Shown here: one piece after another, positions 22,500 through 33,730 of the stretch
Numbering within the stretch: the first letter of the stretch is position 1
How the letters are laid out: every line of letters begins with the position of its first letter
Source of the DNA: Thozetella sp. PMI_491
Taxonomy: Eukaryota; Ascomycota; Sordariomycetes; Chaetosphaeriales; Chaetosphaeriaceae
Assembly: GCA_021432635.1 (NCBI GenBank)
Contig: MU270063.1
Span: 124,001-188,000, forward strand
DNA: 64,000 nt
Direction: 5' to 3'
Made by a program: the position numbers and the translations under genes
The notes under the pieces: model-generated
Seen by the model: the letters and a program-made list of their open reading frames with translations, nothing else
Told to the model about the DNA's origin: nothing
Database searches by the model: none

Positions 22500-23375
22500 C
22501 AGAAGCCTGGGATGCCTAGAGACATTCATAACCGCCAGCAGGTGTAATTAGTCGTCGCAGGGATAATGTCCCCAGCGATTACTAATGCCATAGAAGCTCC
22601 TCGATACGCCACGCGATGCAAGGAATTCCAATCTGTGTGACAAGTTCAATCACCGGCTCGTTACCTGCAAAGGATGACGCTCGGGATACCGTTATCTCCG
22701 GAGAAAAATCGGACCCGCGACGGTCTACGGTCAGCCACACCCCCGGCCTTGTGTAATCCGCCATGCCAAGCCCCGCCTATTCCCCGCAAAGCACCCGCAA
22801 CGCGGTATAGAGCCCCTTGCCTTAGCGTGAAATACAAGTTGGTACTACTATACGAAGCGTATACTGGTATGCAATTTATGAGAAAAGCTGAACGGATATT
22901 CTCCGGGATCACCGACGTCACCAGCCTCACCTTCGCATTCAGCCTACCCAGGCCGGGACACGCAGCACCGCCTCTCTCTTGAGGTGGCTATTTCGCGGCT
23001 TAGAAATCATGTATGTGTGGTCAAGATGGTAACGTAGCAGCAGGATAGGGCAAGACAGAGGTAGGAGAGAAACATTTGCACGAGTAAAATGGCAGAACCT
23101 GCTAACGTCTGATGAGTTTGAGCAGATTTCATTAGAAGAGGCACGCCGCAGTCCCGAGAGACAAGATGTCAATAATACTGAGTCTAAATATTACATTTGA
23201 GCTTCGCGTCAGGCATGAGCCGCATGCTTTCATCACCAAATCTCAACTGAGCCGACAAAGCCAAGACTAATCTCTATATCCAAACTCCAGATACCCCCCA
23301 ATAACGCCGCCCATTCTATGATGCCTTCCTGAAACTTCTGGCTCGTCGCTAATAATCTGCTCTGGCTCTGCTTGT
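22500..23375. other. Intergenic region
   Basis: Lies between two minus-strand genes. No coding or repeat feature is recognised. Confidence 0.5.
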
Positions 23376-24320
23376 TCATGAATCGTAGGTGTACCCATGC
23401 TCCTTCACGGCCCGTCCCATGCGGCCCCACTGGCTCCTCAATATCGTGTTGTTGCCATCGACCAGCGGGCGGACCCACTCGGCCTCACCCGTCGCCACGT
23501 TCTGGGTCTTCACGTTGGTGGCGCCCAGCAGGACCGGCGGCATGTTAACATAGATGGTCTCGTACTGGCCCGGCCCGGCGTGGTAGGTCTCGTGGAAGAC
23601 GCCGATGTGCTCGTAGCCCTCCTGCTTGATCATCTTGTTATAGTCGTCCCAGACCTCGCGGTGGACCTTGTCGTGGGCGAACTTGTTCAGGCCGTCAACA
23701 TCGCGGAAGTAGATGATCTGCATCATGGTCGAGTTGTTGGCCATCTCGGCTGAGGACCAACTGCTCTGTCCCAGGTAGCCAAACTCCTCGCGTCGCTCGC
23801 TCAGCTCGCGCTGGCAACGGGCGAATCCATCGCCGACCTGCTTAGCGCCCCGGCTCAGGAGTCCAATGGGCGAGCTGAAGCGGAAGCCGAGCATGAGCAC
23901 CACTACGCCCTGGGAGGAGGCCTTGGGCCTGAAGAGGGGCGCATCCTTGCTGTTCGGGTCGTAGCTCGCGGCGGGGAGCTGCGCCGACGTCCGTGTGTTC
24001 ACGACGCCGTGCATGTAGGGGTTCTTGGGATCCCGAAGCTGGAGGACGATCGTGACAACGGTGTGCAACAAGACGGCGATGACAGGCAAGAAGGCATAGC
24101 GCGCGGGCAGAAGGGCAAAAATGACGGTCTGCCCAAGGGCACCGAGGAGGAAGAATTGTTGGATGGTCAGCTGGTTCTTGAGGAACATCTATTGTTCGCG
24201 TTAGCAAGCTTCATGCGTGACAGGAGCAGCACGGCGGTGGATACTCACTGCTGGGTTAAACATAGCAGGGTGCTTGGCCTTGCTTGGGCTGAAGATGGGC
24301 GTAAACTCGGTCATCGCCAT
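23376..24320 (-). CDS. DUF4188 monooxygenase-like membrane-associated protein
   Basis: Two exons: 24320-24249 and 24188-23376; 294 residues. After a short N-terminal tail there are two hydrophobic segments (FFLLGALGQTVIFALLP and FLPVIAVLLHTVVTIVL), so the protein is probably anchored in a membrane. The rest matches the DUF4188 family: VVLMLGFRFSSPIGLL, a YLGQSSW block, IIYFRDVDGLNKFAHDK, and HIGVFHETYHAGPGQYETIYVNM near the end. The fold is expected to be a ferredoxin-like alpha/beta barrel like small monooxygenases, and members often occur in fungal secondary-metabolism clusters; no reaction is established for this one. A TATAAAG at 24539-24545 (minus strand) is a possible promoter but lies about 220 bp upstream of the ATG. 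It is transcribed in the same direction as the dehydrogenase 1 kb away. Confidence 0.82.
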
Positions 24321-24559
24321 AGTGGAGCTGCTGTTGCTGTTGATGTGCAGGGGGGAGATGGGCAATCACGGGAGCTATTTGACTGTGCCGTAGTGCTTCG
24401 AACAGGTAGAAGAGACGAGGCTGGAGCTGAGGTGCGATTGAGAGCTGCAAAGAGCGGCTCGAGTGGTAGTCTGTTGTAAAAGGTCTGTATGCTGTGATGT
24501 TAGATTTCGCATCACTAACGTTAGACAGGGCCGCATCTCTTTATACTGATGGGGAGTCG

Positions 24560-25731
24560 AGGCCTCGTGGCCAAGAACTCGGATTGGAAACATCCCGTCC
24601 TGAGGGGGTGTGCGGCGCCAGGCCGCGAATGCGACAAACCCGAGCACCTATACTCGTCGGGGGCGGTTTAGGCCATGCGGGGCAAAATGACAAAAATACG
24701 GCGCCGGGGTTGGGTGGACATTGGGGCCCGGAGGGAGATGCAGTGCACCCGCCCAAACGCAAGCCTAGTCGCGCCATGAGGCCGACTAAGGTAGGAGCGG
24801 CTGACTCCATCCAAACGGGCATTGGCTAGTTGGCTAGCCCAGGATGCGAGTGCGGGTGCGCAGCATACGCCCTCGCACCCGGATAAAAATGGGTCTGGGC
24901 TAGAGGAACGAATGCGAGTCTTTGTCATGGATGCCCCGGATTGGCCCCTGCGGCGGTCGGGGCGATTTTCCCCCTCCGAGCGCCGTCGGGAGAATGTTTC
25001 TTCTTGAGGATTGAGGATCGAGGGTTCCTCTCTGAGTGCCCGCGGTGAAATGCTTCCTATCCAAGGTACACGACATAGGACGCCACGCTAGCAGCATCGC
25101 GCGGCTGGCCCTGGGCCATCCGATGCTTGTCCATCTTGATTGACTGATGGCAGTTAGCCGTCGCATATTACTTCTCTATTTGTTCGTCTCGGCATCGCAA
25201 GCAATTTCTGCGTTGCCGTCTTCCAGCCAGTCATTCTATTTCCGGGATCGGCCTTCCCAACTTTATAACCCAGTTACCAGGTAGAGGTCGACTACCCAAT
25301 CCTCGCTGCTCTGGGCGCTAGAAAAAGGGTCTGTTTACAATGCGCTACGACTTTGCTTCATGGTGGATGGTTATTATCATTAATTACGTCATATAAAGGT
25401 CATATATGTATTCACAACACCTGATATTGACCGCTCAGCCCCTATTCGAGCCCCGGGTCCCTCACTTCTGACGTCTCACCCGCCAAGCGGATCGCGCGAG
25501 AAAGTTGGACAATCGTCGGCCCACCAGCCCCTTCCAACTCCGCCTGAGTAGCTTCGACGCGTCTGTACCAGACGACCCTCCTGACTCTGACAGAGAGCCC
25601 TGCTCACTATCCCTTGTGTTATAGAGCACCTCGTCCTGGGATATTGTATTCTGGAAGTGGCAATTCTACCAACAACAAAGTCAGCAAGCTATTTCTCAGA
25701 ATGCTCGCAGTCTTGAAGAGACAGCTTCCTC
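24560..25731. other. Intergenic region
   Basis: Between the DUF4188 gene promoter and the end of the F-box gene. Nothing recognisable on either strand. Confidence 0.5.
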
Positions 25732-27057
25732 TCAGGCTCGGACAGGAACAAGTAGGTTGCACACCTTGTCATCCTTCTTATCCGCCCATTCACCGTCCGC
25801 GTCCTGCAGCTCCTGAACATCGATGCTCCTGTAGAAAGGCACTAAGTCGATAATCATCGCGCGGGGGTTTCCAAGCCTCTTCTCGCGCAGGAGACGCCGC
25901 TGTTCCCTCTTCTCCTCGGTGAGACGCAGCATATCGGCATGCTTGGCCTCGTACACGACGCATCCCTCGCAGGAGTCCTCCTGGTCCTCATACCGCATCT
26001 CGCGGCAGCGGCCGCACATAACCTGGCGGTGGAAGCGCGCCCGGGCCTCCGCGGAGCCGTCGCGACCCGTTTGGCCGTAGAGGTGTTCGATGCAGGCGAT
26101 GCAACGGCGGGTGAAGATTATAGTTCGGTCGTACCGCGAGCCGCGGCCTTCTTCTGTGTAGATCTGCTTTCGAGTGAACTAAGTGTGGGGCCAGGTTAGC
26201 ATTTCGGAAGCAACCTGCACACTGCGCACTGCACACTGCACACTGCACAGGGGCAAGCTAGGGCGACCAACTTTCTTCATGGGCTTGAAAGTGAAGCATC
26301 CATAGCAGCCCATGCTGGCTGGGTAATTTCGTGGGTGATTTTTGATCCTTCTGCCAACTCTTTGCATGAAGAGAAACTTGGAGCGGACATCGCACGCCTG
26401 CGGGTCGACCGCCTTCGCAAAGTGTCTATTTACCCGTGTGAGTTGCAGGGCGTCGCCGTACTCTAGCATCCCGAAGATGCGCTGCTGGAGGTCATCTGGG
26501 AGAGTCTCGAATCTCGACTGCGGCGCTGGCTCCGATGTCGTGCACCCTGTTGGGAGGCATTTTTCGCTCTGAAGCTTGAACTGTCCGCAGGTGTGGCACA
26601 AGTAGTACACGTACTTGCCCTTCCGCACCCGCATGTCCTGAGGGTAAATGAGCTTCTGGGCTGCGCACTCCCAGCAGCAACGTGTCACGCGTTTGCTCTC
26701 ACGTATCCCATTCTTTCCCTTCTTTCCGTAGCGCATGGATCTCGCAAAGTCCTCACGGGGTAGGATTCGGATGCAAGAGAAGCAAGCCAGGTGACGTGGG
26801 TACCGTTTGAAGTGTTCGACCTCCATCAGGAAATCATTCAGAACCTTCTTCGTGACAAGGGCGTTGGGGACGATGGACCTGTGGAAGCTGGTATTCACCT
26901 CCGAGAGGGAAAGGACGGTGCGGTAGTCGAGATGGCCAATGATCTGCATGAACACCTCCCATGGCAAGCTGTGGAAAGAAACCTGGTCGTTTTGTGAGGG
27001 CTGGCAGCTCACCCCGCCGCTGCCACGGGTGATGCCTAGTGTAGTATCGTTATCCAT
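25732..27057 (-). CDS. Protein with two F-box motifs and Cys pairs
   Basis: Two exons: 27057-26272 and 26178-25732; 410 residues. Two separate F-box motifs are visible: SLPWEVFMQIIGHLDYRTVL near residue 30 and TLPDDLQQRIFGMLEYGDAL near residue 190. After each comes a similar set of cysteine pairs (CFSC, CCWEC and CHTCGQ after the first; CYGC, CIAC and CGRC after the second), with CEGC further on. The two halves look like an internal duplication of an F-box plus Cys-rich unit. F-box proteins bind Skp1 and pick targets for ubiquitination; the Cys pairs suggest metal binding. The intron contains a 7-bp tandem repeat. An in-frame extension upstream of 27057 exists but does not begin with ATG. Confidence 0.85.
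26215..26249. repeat. Five-copy 7-bp tandem repeat inside the F-box gene intron
   Basis: Unit CTGCACA, repeated five times with a single change in the second copy. It lies wholly within the intron at 26179-26271, so length changes would not alter the protein. Confidence 0.85.
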
Positions 27058-27722
27058 AACGGCAAAAGATATGGCTATCTTGGAGAAGCTATCCGTTTGT
27101 TGCACATTACACAGCGGCCCAAAAACATCGAAGGAAGCCGACGTAGCGATAATATGAATATAAACACGAACAAGAGACCCAAGGCCGGATGAACACCTGA
27201 GAGTTTGGGAGTATGATAGATGCTCAGATATGTATAGCTGTCCCACCGCGCCGCGTTTTATAACTAGGCACCACCTAGGATGTGGTACTCACATCGTCCT
27301 AAGCTCCTCGGCAAGTGGCTGGTCTAGCTAGCGTTGCTAGATGGCGCAGCTGAACCTTGAGTCACCCGGCGGCCATGGTTGAGTCAAGATCCTCGGGAGC
27401 CCCACTAGGCAAGGCTGAATGTTCAGTGGTCAGTGCATCGCCAACACCAGTGAGATCCCATACACACAAGAAAGCCCCTATGCAAAGACCAAACCGGGCT
27501 TCACTTGGGTGAAGCTGTGCTTTGGTACTCCAATTGAAGTGAAGCTCCAATCGAGACCCCTAACTAAGCTGCAATTGGAGCGCCGGGTCCGACAGTTGGG
27601 CGCGGTCTGGCAGCACATCTGACTGTGGGGTCACTTGGTCACTGCGAGACTTCGCCGATTTGTTTACTTCATTCTGGTATTGCACATATTACAAAAATAA
27701 GTACAGCCTGGGATATGCACGA
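27058..27722. other. Intergenic spacer
   Basis: Promoter side of the F-box gene and tail side of the zinc-cluster gene. No feature recognised. Confidence 0.5.
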
Positions 27723-30704
27723 TTAGAACATGTCCTTAAAATGCTGATATACACTTCCATTCGTGTTGCGGCCCGTGCCCGCGCCGTCGCGCCTAGCTGG
27801 GGCGGGGTCCATCAGCTCGGCGACGGAGCTGTGGGTAAAGTGATGCGACTGCTCGGGGGACCGGAGTGGCGTGCTCGGGATGCCGTTCATTCCCATGTAT
27901 CCCTCGTAAATGCGTGACATTTCTGTCTGTAGGCTCAGCCCGTTGGTGTGGTCTTCTGCTATCTGCTGCGTCGCTTGCTGGGCCGCCGGGGTAGGCACCC
28001 CACGCGTGGACGGCGGCTTCGGAGCCAGAGTTGGCCGATCGCTGAAAGGAGGAGGGAATGGAGAGGGGCTCTGGACGCTGGGGGCCGTCGACGAGGCGCG
28101 GCCATAGCCAGATGCCGGCGTAGAGACGCTAGCGTTGACGATTGCGCGCGAGCCCTGCTCCTCCATGCCTAGACGCGTAGCGTAGGACTTGAGGGAGCCA
28201 ATAGTCCGCCAGAGGCGCTGCGAGACCCACGACCGCGTGGATAGATCTTTGATGAGCTCCAGCGCCATGTAAAACTCGGTGCGGCAGACGCCGCTGAACT
28301 GGAGCGGCGCGTGCGTGGAAGCCAGGAACAGCACTCCGATGGCCGAGGTCAAGAACTGATGGTAGAAGGTCTGAATGCGCCTGTAGAGCTGGGTCGTCTT
28401 GTTGAGGCGCGTGAGATACACAATGGTGTCTTTTGCGAGGCCGACGACCCTCTCAGCAAGCGTTATGTTTTCGGCTATGCTGCTGGCTGAGTGCAGCACC
28501 GGCGTGTAGAGCCATATTCGTATCTAGCGATGGCTTAGTTAGACATCTACCTATTGCGCGGGGGAAAAATGGTGGACCAATCATTTACCTGGTTCAGCCG
28601 CAGTCGGGTCCAGATCTGCAGCCGCTCGAGGTCGTAGTTCGGCCCGGACGGGACTGGGATCATGTCCGGGTCTAGAGAGCCGATCTGGACCTCCTTAGGG
28701 ACCGAGTCATACCAGCTGAGAATATCATGGTCGAGCTGTTCAAAGTCGTTGCGCTTGAGCTCCCGGATGACGGCTGGCTCGAAGTAGTCCACCAACCGCC
28801 AGATCTTAGCACCCAGCCTCGAGTACGTGATCATGGCAACGAGATAGGGGTGGTCATCCTAGAAGTAGTTAGCACCTGGAACCAGAATCGGTGATTGTGC
28901 GCCCACCTACAGGGTACGGCAGCTTGGGATCGATCTTGTCGTCGTGGCAGACGTAGGGTAGGCCCGTTCCGAAGCTCCACCGGCGATCCAGGACATAGGC
29001 AGACCAAAAGGTGTTCAGCGCGTTCTTCCTGTGCTGAGGATCCTTGATCGACTCGAGCCCATCCCGGCGATGCAGGCCCAGCTCAAAGCACAAGCGGGCG
29101 ACTTGGCCCATAACACGCCACGCGATGATCTCGTCGTTGGAAAGGAACCGGTAGCCGGCAGCGAGCGCGAGCAGTGGGAGATTAGCGACGTCGGGCGCCT
29201 CGCTCATGAGCTTCCTGTCAATAATGTGCTGAATGCTCCCGTACAACTGCGCTGCCCTGGGGCTGTTGCCGTGCTCTTCGACAACTAAGGCGGAGCACAT
29301 GACCATCTTGAGGAGCAGCGAGTTCATGTCAGAGATCCCGTCACCCTCGCCGTATAGCGGCAGACCGCGGCCTTGCTTCCAAGTCTGCAACCAGGCGCCG
29401 AGGAACTCGGCGTGCTTGATGATGGCCTCAATCTTGACGACCGGATACATTATGCCCACCTCCTCTTCGTGCACCCTGCAGAGGCGAATCATCTCGTCTT
29501 TGTCGTAGTCCCACAGCGGGTCCCTCGGGCGGGGGGTCGGTCGGTCGCTGCTGGGGGGCCCAGCCGCTGGCGACACGACCAGTGCTTCCTCGCGCGCGGC
29601 GGCGGCGGCGGCGGTGTCGTCGGCACAGTCTGGGGCGCCGCTGTATCCCATCTTGTGGAGCGTGTTCTTGGCCACATCGACTGTGAATGTGGTGCTCGTG
29701 GGGCCACTGAAGGAGGCGGCGATCCGTGACGGGAAGGGTGGTCTGGGGAGGGACTGGGCAGACGAGATGGACGGCGAAGGGGTGGCGCCGTTGGATGGCA
29801 AAGCCAAGGCGCGGTCCTGCACCGGGGCCAGCTGCAGGGTCTCCTGGCGCAGGCTGTTCATGTTGTTGAAGAGGGTTTCGACCTGCTCTTGCAGCTGGGC
29901 CATCTGCTCCGTCATCTGCCTGAACTCATCCGAGTCCTTGAAGCTGCCATTGGCGCAGCAGTTTGGCGCGTAGAGGCATTGCAGGTTGAGATTGCCGCAT
30001 CGCTGGCACGGCGTCTCACCATTGCACTTGATCTTGCGCCGCTTGCATTCGTTGCTAGTCGGCGATGAGTATTAGCGATGCGAAGAGGGCGGAGGAGAGA
30101 GGAGGTTAGAGAAAGGGCAGGGGCATGACGGCCAGAGGGCCAAGACCACGTAAGAACGGGCCAATCTGCCCCGTTACACAGGGCAGCGAGGCTGGGACTG
30201 GGACGCCGGACACCAGAAGCGCTTGTGCATGACTGGTTCCCGGGCGCCTTCACGCGTGGAACATACCATGCAATGGAAATATACTACAGGCGATACGGGC
30301 AGTTAGCAAGACGGCCGGGTGCAGAGATATCAGGCCATCGACGATGACGCACGATGCAGGCAGAGGCACCGGCGGCGTCGGCGTGCAGGGGACCACTTGG
30401 GACTGACTCTATTTCTCTTGCTCCTCTGCTGCTTGGGAATCGGCCCATCTTCGTCATCTGCCTTCCTTTTTGCGCTGTCGAGCCCACCAGGATGCGCCGT
30501 GTGGAGAGGGCTCTGGCTCTGGTGGGCGTTGCGAGACCCAGGCGCGGAATTGTCTCCGGGCGCGGAAAGAGGGGACGGGGACTGGTGGTGGTTGCTGCTC
30601 GGGTGATGGGGCCCCGGGGAATACTCGCTCTCGCTGGGTGCAGCTAACGACGACACGGCCAGAAAGGAGCGCAGGTCGTTGACCTGCGATTCAAGCTGGT
30701 TCAT
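27723..30704 (-). CDS. Zn2Cys6 transcription factor with fungal-specific TF domain
   Basis: Five exons: 30704-30408, 30283-30267 (17 nt), 30054-28911, 28858-28589 and 28523-27723; 842 residues. The zinc cluster reads C-x2-C-x6-C-x5-C-x2-C-x6-C (CNECKRRKIKC, then CQRC and a later Cys, near residues 105-131). It is preceded by about 100 residues rich in Ser, Pro and His, rather than lying at the extreme N-terminus. A Gln/Glu-rich coiled coil follows, then the fungal-specific TF domain (roughly residues 270-600) with blocks such as VANLPLLALAAGYRFLS and LCFELGLHRRDGL. The C-terminus is low-complexity. The first cysteine codon is split by an intron, and the exon before it is only 17 nt. The first intron uses a GTCAGT donor. 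Target genes are unknown; the fumarylacetoacetase lies just upstream in the same direction. Confidence 0.88.
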
Positions 30705-31430
30705 GGTTCGCCGCTGCCGCTGGATTGCAATTGCGAGGTCTCGCGGATGGCAGACGGGCTCGTTCGCACTCTCTGGCCTCCGATAGCCCTCGACTCAAGC
30801 CACGCTGCCCCCTCAACTGGCGCTCTCGAACTGATTTAGGGCCCTTTTTTTCTCACGTGAGGAGGAGCCGAGGGAGGGCCCTCGCACCACGCAAGCCAGG
30901 ATGGTGACCCGCAAGCGAGACCCAAAGTCCCCAAACTCAGATAACGCTAGCGTGCGGCCACAGTGCGAATCGGGAGCTAAATGTGGTAAAAGTGGAGGGC
31001 TGTCACTCCACACCTGCAGCCGAGCAATTGACCAGTCTTTTGCCGCTGTCCAGGCAAGCGCGAGCTAGTACTGTACGAAGTACGTAACTCGCGATTCCTC
31101 TACGCGTGGCCGACATCTTGCTGCTGCCCACCTTCAACCTTGGAGTTCTTTGTGTGCGACGGCATATCGCATTTCTTAACTTTGGCTAGCTAGCACTGTG
31201 CAGATTTTTTTTTCTTCCCACTTTCACATACTACCGACATGGGCCGGCAAGGGGATGACAGCCGAGGAGGCCCAGGGGCACATTCAGCTGCGTCGCGTCC
31301 CAAACACGGCCGAAAGGACCTTGCAGGGGCCAGTGCCGTGTAAACTACTGTGCTGGTGTGTCTCAGCTCACATGGGGTGCTCCAACTTCACTTTTGTTAT
31401 CGTCTCCGGTCCTCTGTCGCCAATCCCATG
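30705..31430. other. Intergenic spacer
   Basis: Promoter of the zinc-cluster gene and tail of the fumarylacetoacetase gene. No other feature seen. Confidence 0.5.
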
Positions 31431-32774
31431 CTAGGAGCTGTAGATACGCCCTGTGCAGGTGCCAAACCCGACGCGCGCGCCATCCTTGCCGGCGAAGCCG
31501 CGCAGCGTCACCTCGTCACCGTCCTTGAGGAACTTGCGCGCGTCCATCCCGTAGAGCAGCACCTCCTTCTTTCCGCCCTCGGTCATCTCGAGCAGGCTCC
31601 CGCGCTCGCTAGGTGCGGTACCGCTTATAGTCCCCGAGCCCAGGAAGTCGCCAGTCCGCATCGGACACCCGCCCAGCGTGTGGTGAGCAATCATCTGGGG
31701 GAACGACCAGATCAGGTTCTTGGCGCTTGTCCGCCCGATCGTGGTCGTGTCTCCCTCGGGTGCTATGGGTCTTCGTTAGCAAAGCAGCGGCGGTCATAAT
31801 AGATGCGGGGGGGGTGGCTTACTCGTCAGGTCAACCTCTAGCTGGATGTCATAGACGTTGTCGGACCTGGGCTCCTTCAAGTAATCTTGCAGCGGGGTCG
31901 TGTTCTCGATACCTGCCGCCCGGAAAGGCTCCAGCGCATCGGGCAGGACCACCCACGGACTGATGGTGGAGCCAAAGTTCTTGCCATTGAACGGGCCCAA
32001 GGGCACGTACTCCCACGCTTGGATGTCGCGGGCGCTCCAGTCGTTCAGCAGGACGTAGCCAAAGATGTGCTCCTCGGCCTGGGCCACACTGACGGCCTCT
32101 CCCATGTCGTTGGGCTTCGCGATGAAGCAGCCCAGCTCCAGCTCGATGTCCAGGCGCCGGGACGGCCCGGTGATCGGCTGCTTCGGCTCGGCCGCCGGGT
32201 CCAGGAGGATCTGCCCCACCGGCCGGCGGATAGGCGTCCCCGAGACGACGATGCTGGAGGACCTGCCGTGGTAGCCGACCGGCAGGTGCGTGTAGTTGGG
32301 CTGTAGTGCATTCGCCGGGCCGCGGAACAGCACCCCGACGTTGTAGGCGTGGTGGTATCCCGCGTAGAAATCGGTGTAGTCGCCGATCTGCATGGGCAAG
32401 TGCAATTTTACGCTGGTTCGGCGCAGGAGTGCCTTCTCCCGGAGCTCGGTGTTGTCCTTGAGGAAGGCCGCCTCGGACGTGTCCTCGGCAAGGAGCTGCT
32501 GGAGGGCTTGGCGCACCTCCCTGTGGACTGGCCGACCGAGAGCGGCGAATGCGTTGAGCGTGGCCTGCGAGAAGACGGCCTCGTTGCCGGCTAGGTTAGG
32601 GAATAGCCTCGCGAACTCTGGGTGCGAGACGATGGCCTTGAGGTCGAGGACATAGTCCCCGATGGCGGTTGCGGCGCGGGGCGCCGGGTCGTTAGCGGTG
32701 GTGATGATGCCGAAGGGAATATTGGCGAGCGAGAAGTCGCTCGACGCATCTACCTGGACCCACGAGGATGCCAT
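31431..32774 (-). CDS. fahA: Fumarylacetoacetase
   Basis: Two exons: 32774-31823 and 31762-31431; 427 residues, close to the usual 420-430. The enzyme splits fumarylacetoacetate into fumarate and acetoacetate, the last step of Tyr/Phe breakdown. Conserved blocks: N-terminal SDFSLANIPFGI; GDYTDFYAGYHHAYNVG with the catalytic His; HLPVGYHGRSSSIVVSGTPI; the metal-binding Glu-Leu-Glu in LDIELELG; NDWSARDIQAWEYVPLGPF; and GKNFGSTISPWVV, all spaced as in the family. The C-terminal exon carries GGCPMRTGDFLGSGTISG. The usual fungal partners (homogentisate dioxygenase and maleylacetoacetate isomerase) are not in this window. It lies between two Zn2Cys6 genes. It could be a second copy serving another pathway that ends in an acylpyruvate; a genome-wide count would tell. 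Confidence 0.93.
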
Positions 32775-33730
32775 ATTGCCTTCGCTTTGCTTTCAATACC
32801 GAAGCAACCGTAGTGGCAATGTTCTGCCGGTTGGGGTTCTCGAGGCTTTAAACGAGCCCTGCCCCGCCGGCTCTCATTCACTGTGACTCGGCGTGGCGGG
32901 GTTCACTCCGATGCAAGCCGGGCTCGTGCCCCACAAATCGGGTTCCGATTCCGTCACTTCTCTTGCTGACCTTTCAGCACCAAGGAAGCCTCGCCAGCCA
33001 AGTCTTTGAACAGCTTTGCCGATAACTAATTGAAGTTTATTGAAGCACATATTTTCTAGTTGTATTCCAAATCACAATCTACGCCATTGCAGCATAGCAT
33101 AGTGCAAGAGTGAAGGTAAGTAGTCGTGTAACTAGTAATGCAGCAACCCCCCGAATAGTCGTTCCACGCAGGTGCGGAGACAGTTCCGCACTAGACCTGC
33201 AGCTTCCCCAGTGACGAAGACACCAACGACCTACAACATTTGTGCTATCCCGACGGCCCGGAGGAAACGCTCATCTCAGCACCGATAGCTCTGTATCCGG
33301 GCAGAATTGGGCCTTGAAGCCCCGTCATCAAGCAGGCGGCTGAGATTGGGCCCTAGCAGTTCGTTTGTGCAGGCGATGGACCCTGTATCTACATAGCAAC
33401 ACCCGTCTGCTTTCTGAATTCCTCATGCATAGGTTGAGACACGTCCCTTGCCGCAACCCTCGGAGCCGCAAGCTCATACTAGCTTTTTACACCTCACTAC
33501 AATATTTATCTTTGTATTCAGTTACCGTACTACGATAAGACATAGAACCAGCCTCTCCCATACGTACAATTAAGTCTAGGCAATTACCCGTCCCCCGAAC
33601 AGCTGGCGGCTCCGTATTACCGCACAGGGGGGTGCCGAGAGAAAGAATAATTATGATATTCAACTATGGCTCTACCTTCTCTCGAATTACAGGTTCCACT
33701 ATCCTAGCCACTACCGCCGAAGCCAATGGG
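32775..33730. other. Intergenic region, AT-richer
   Basis: About 950 bp between two minus-strand genes. No gene or repeat recognised. Confidence 0.5.
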
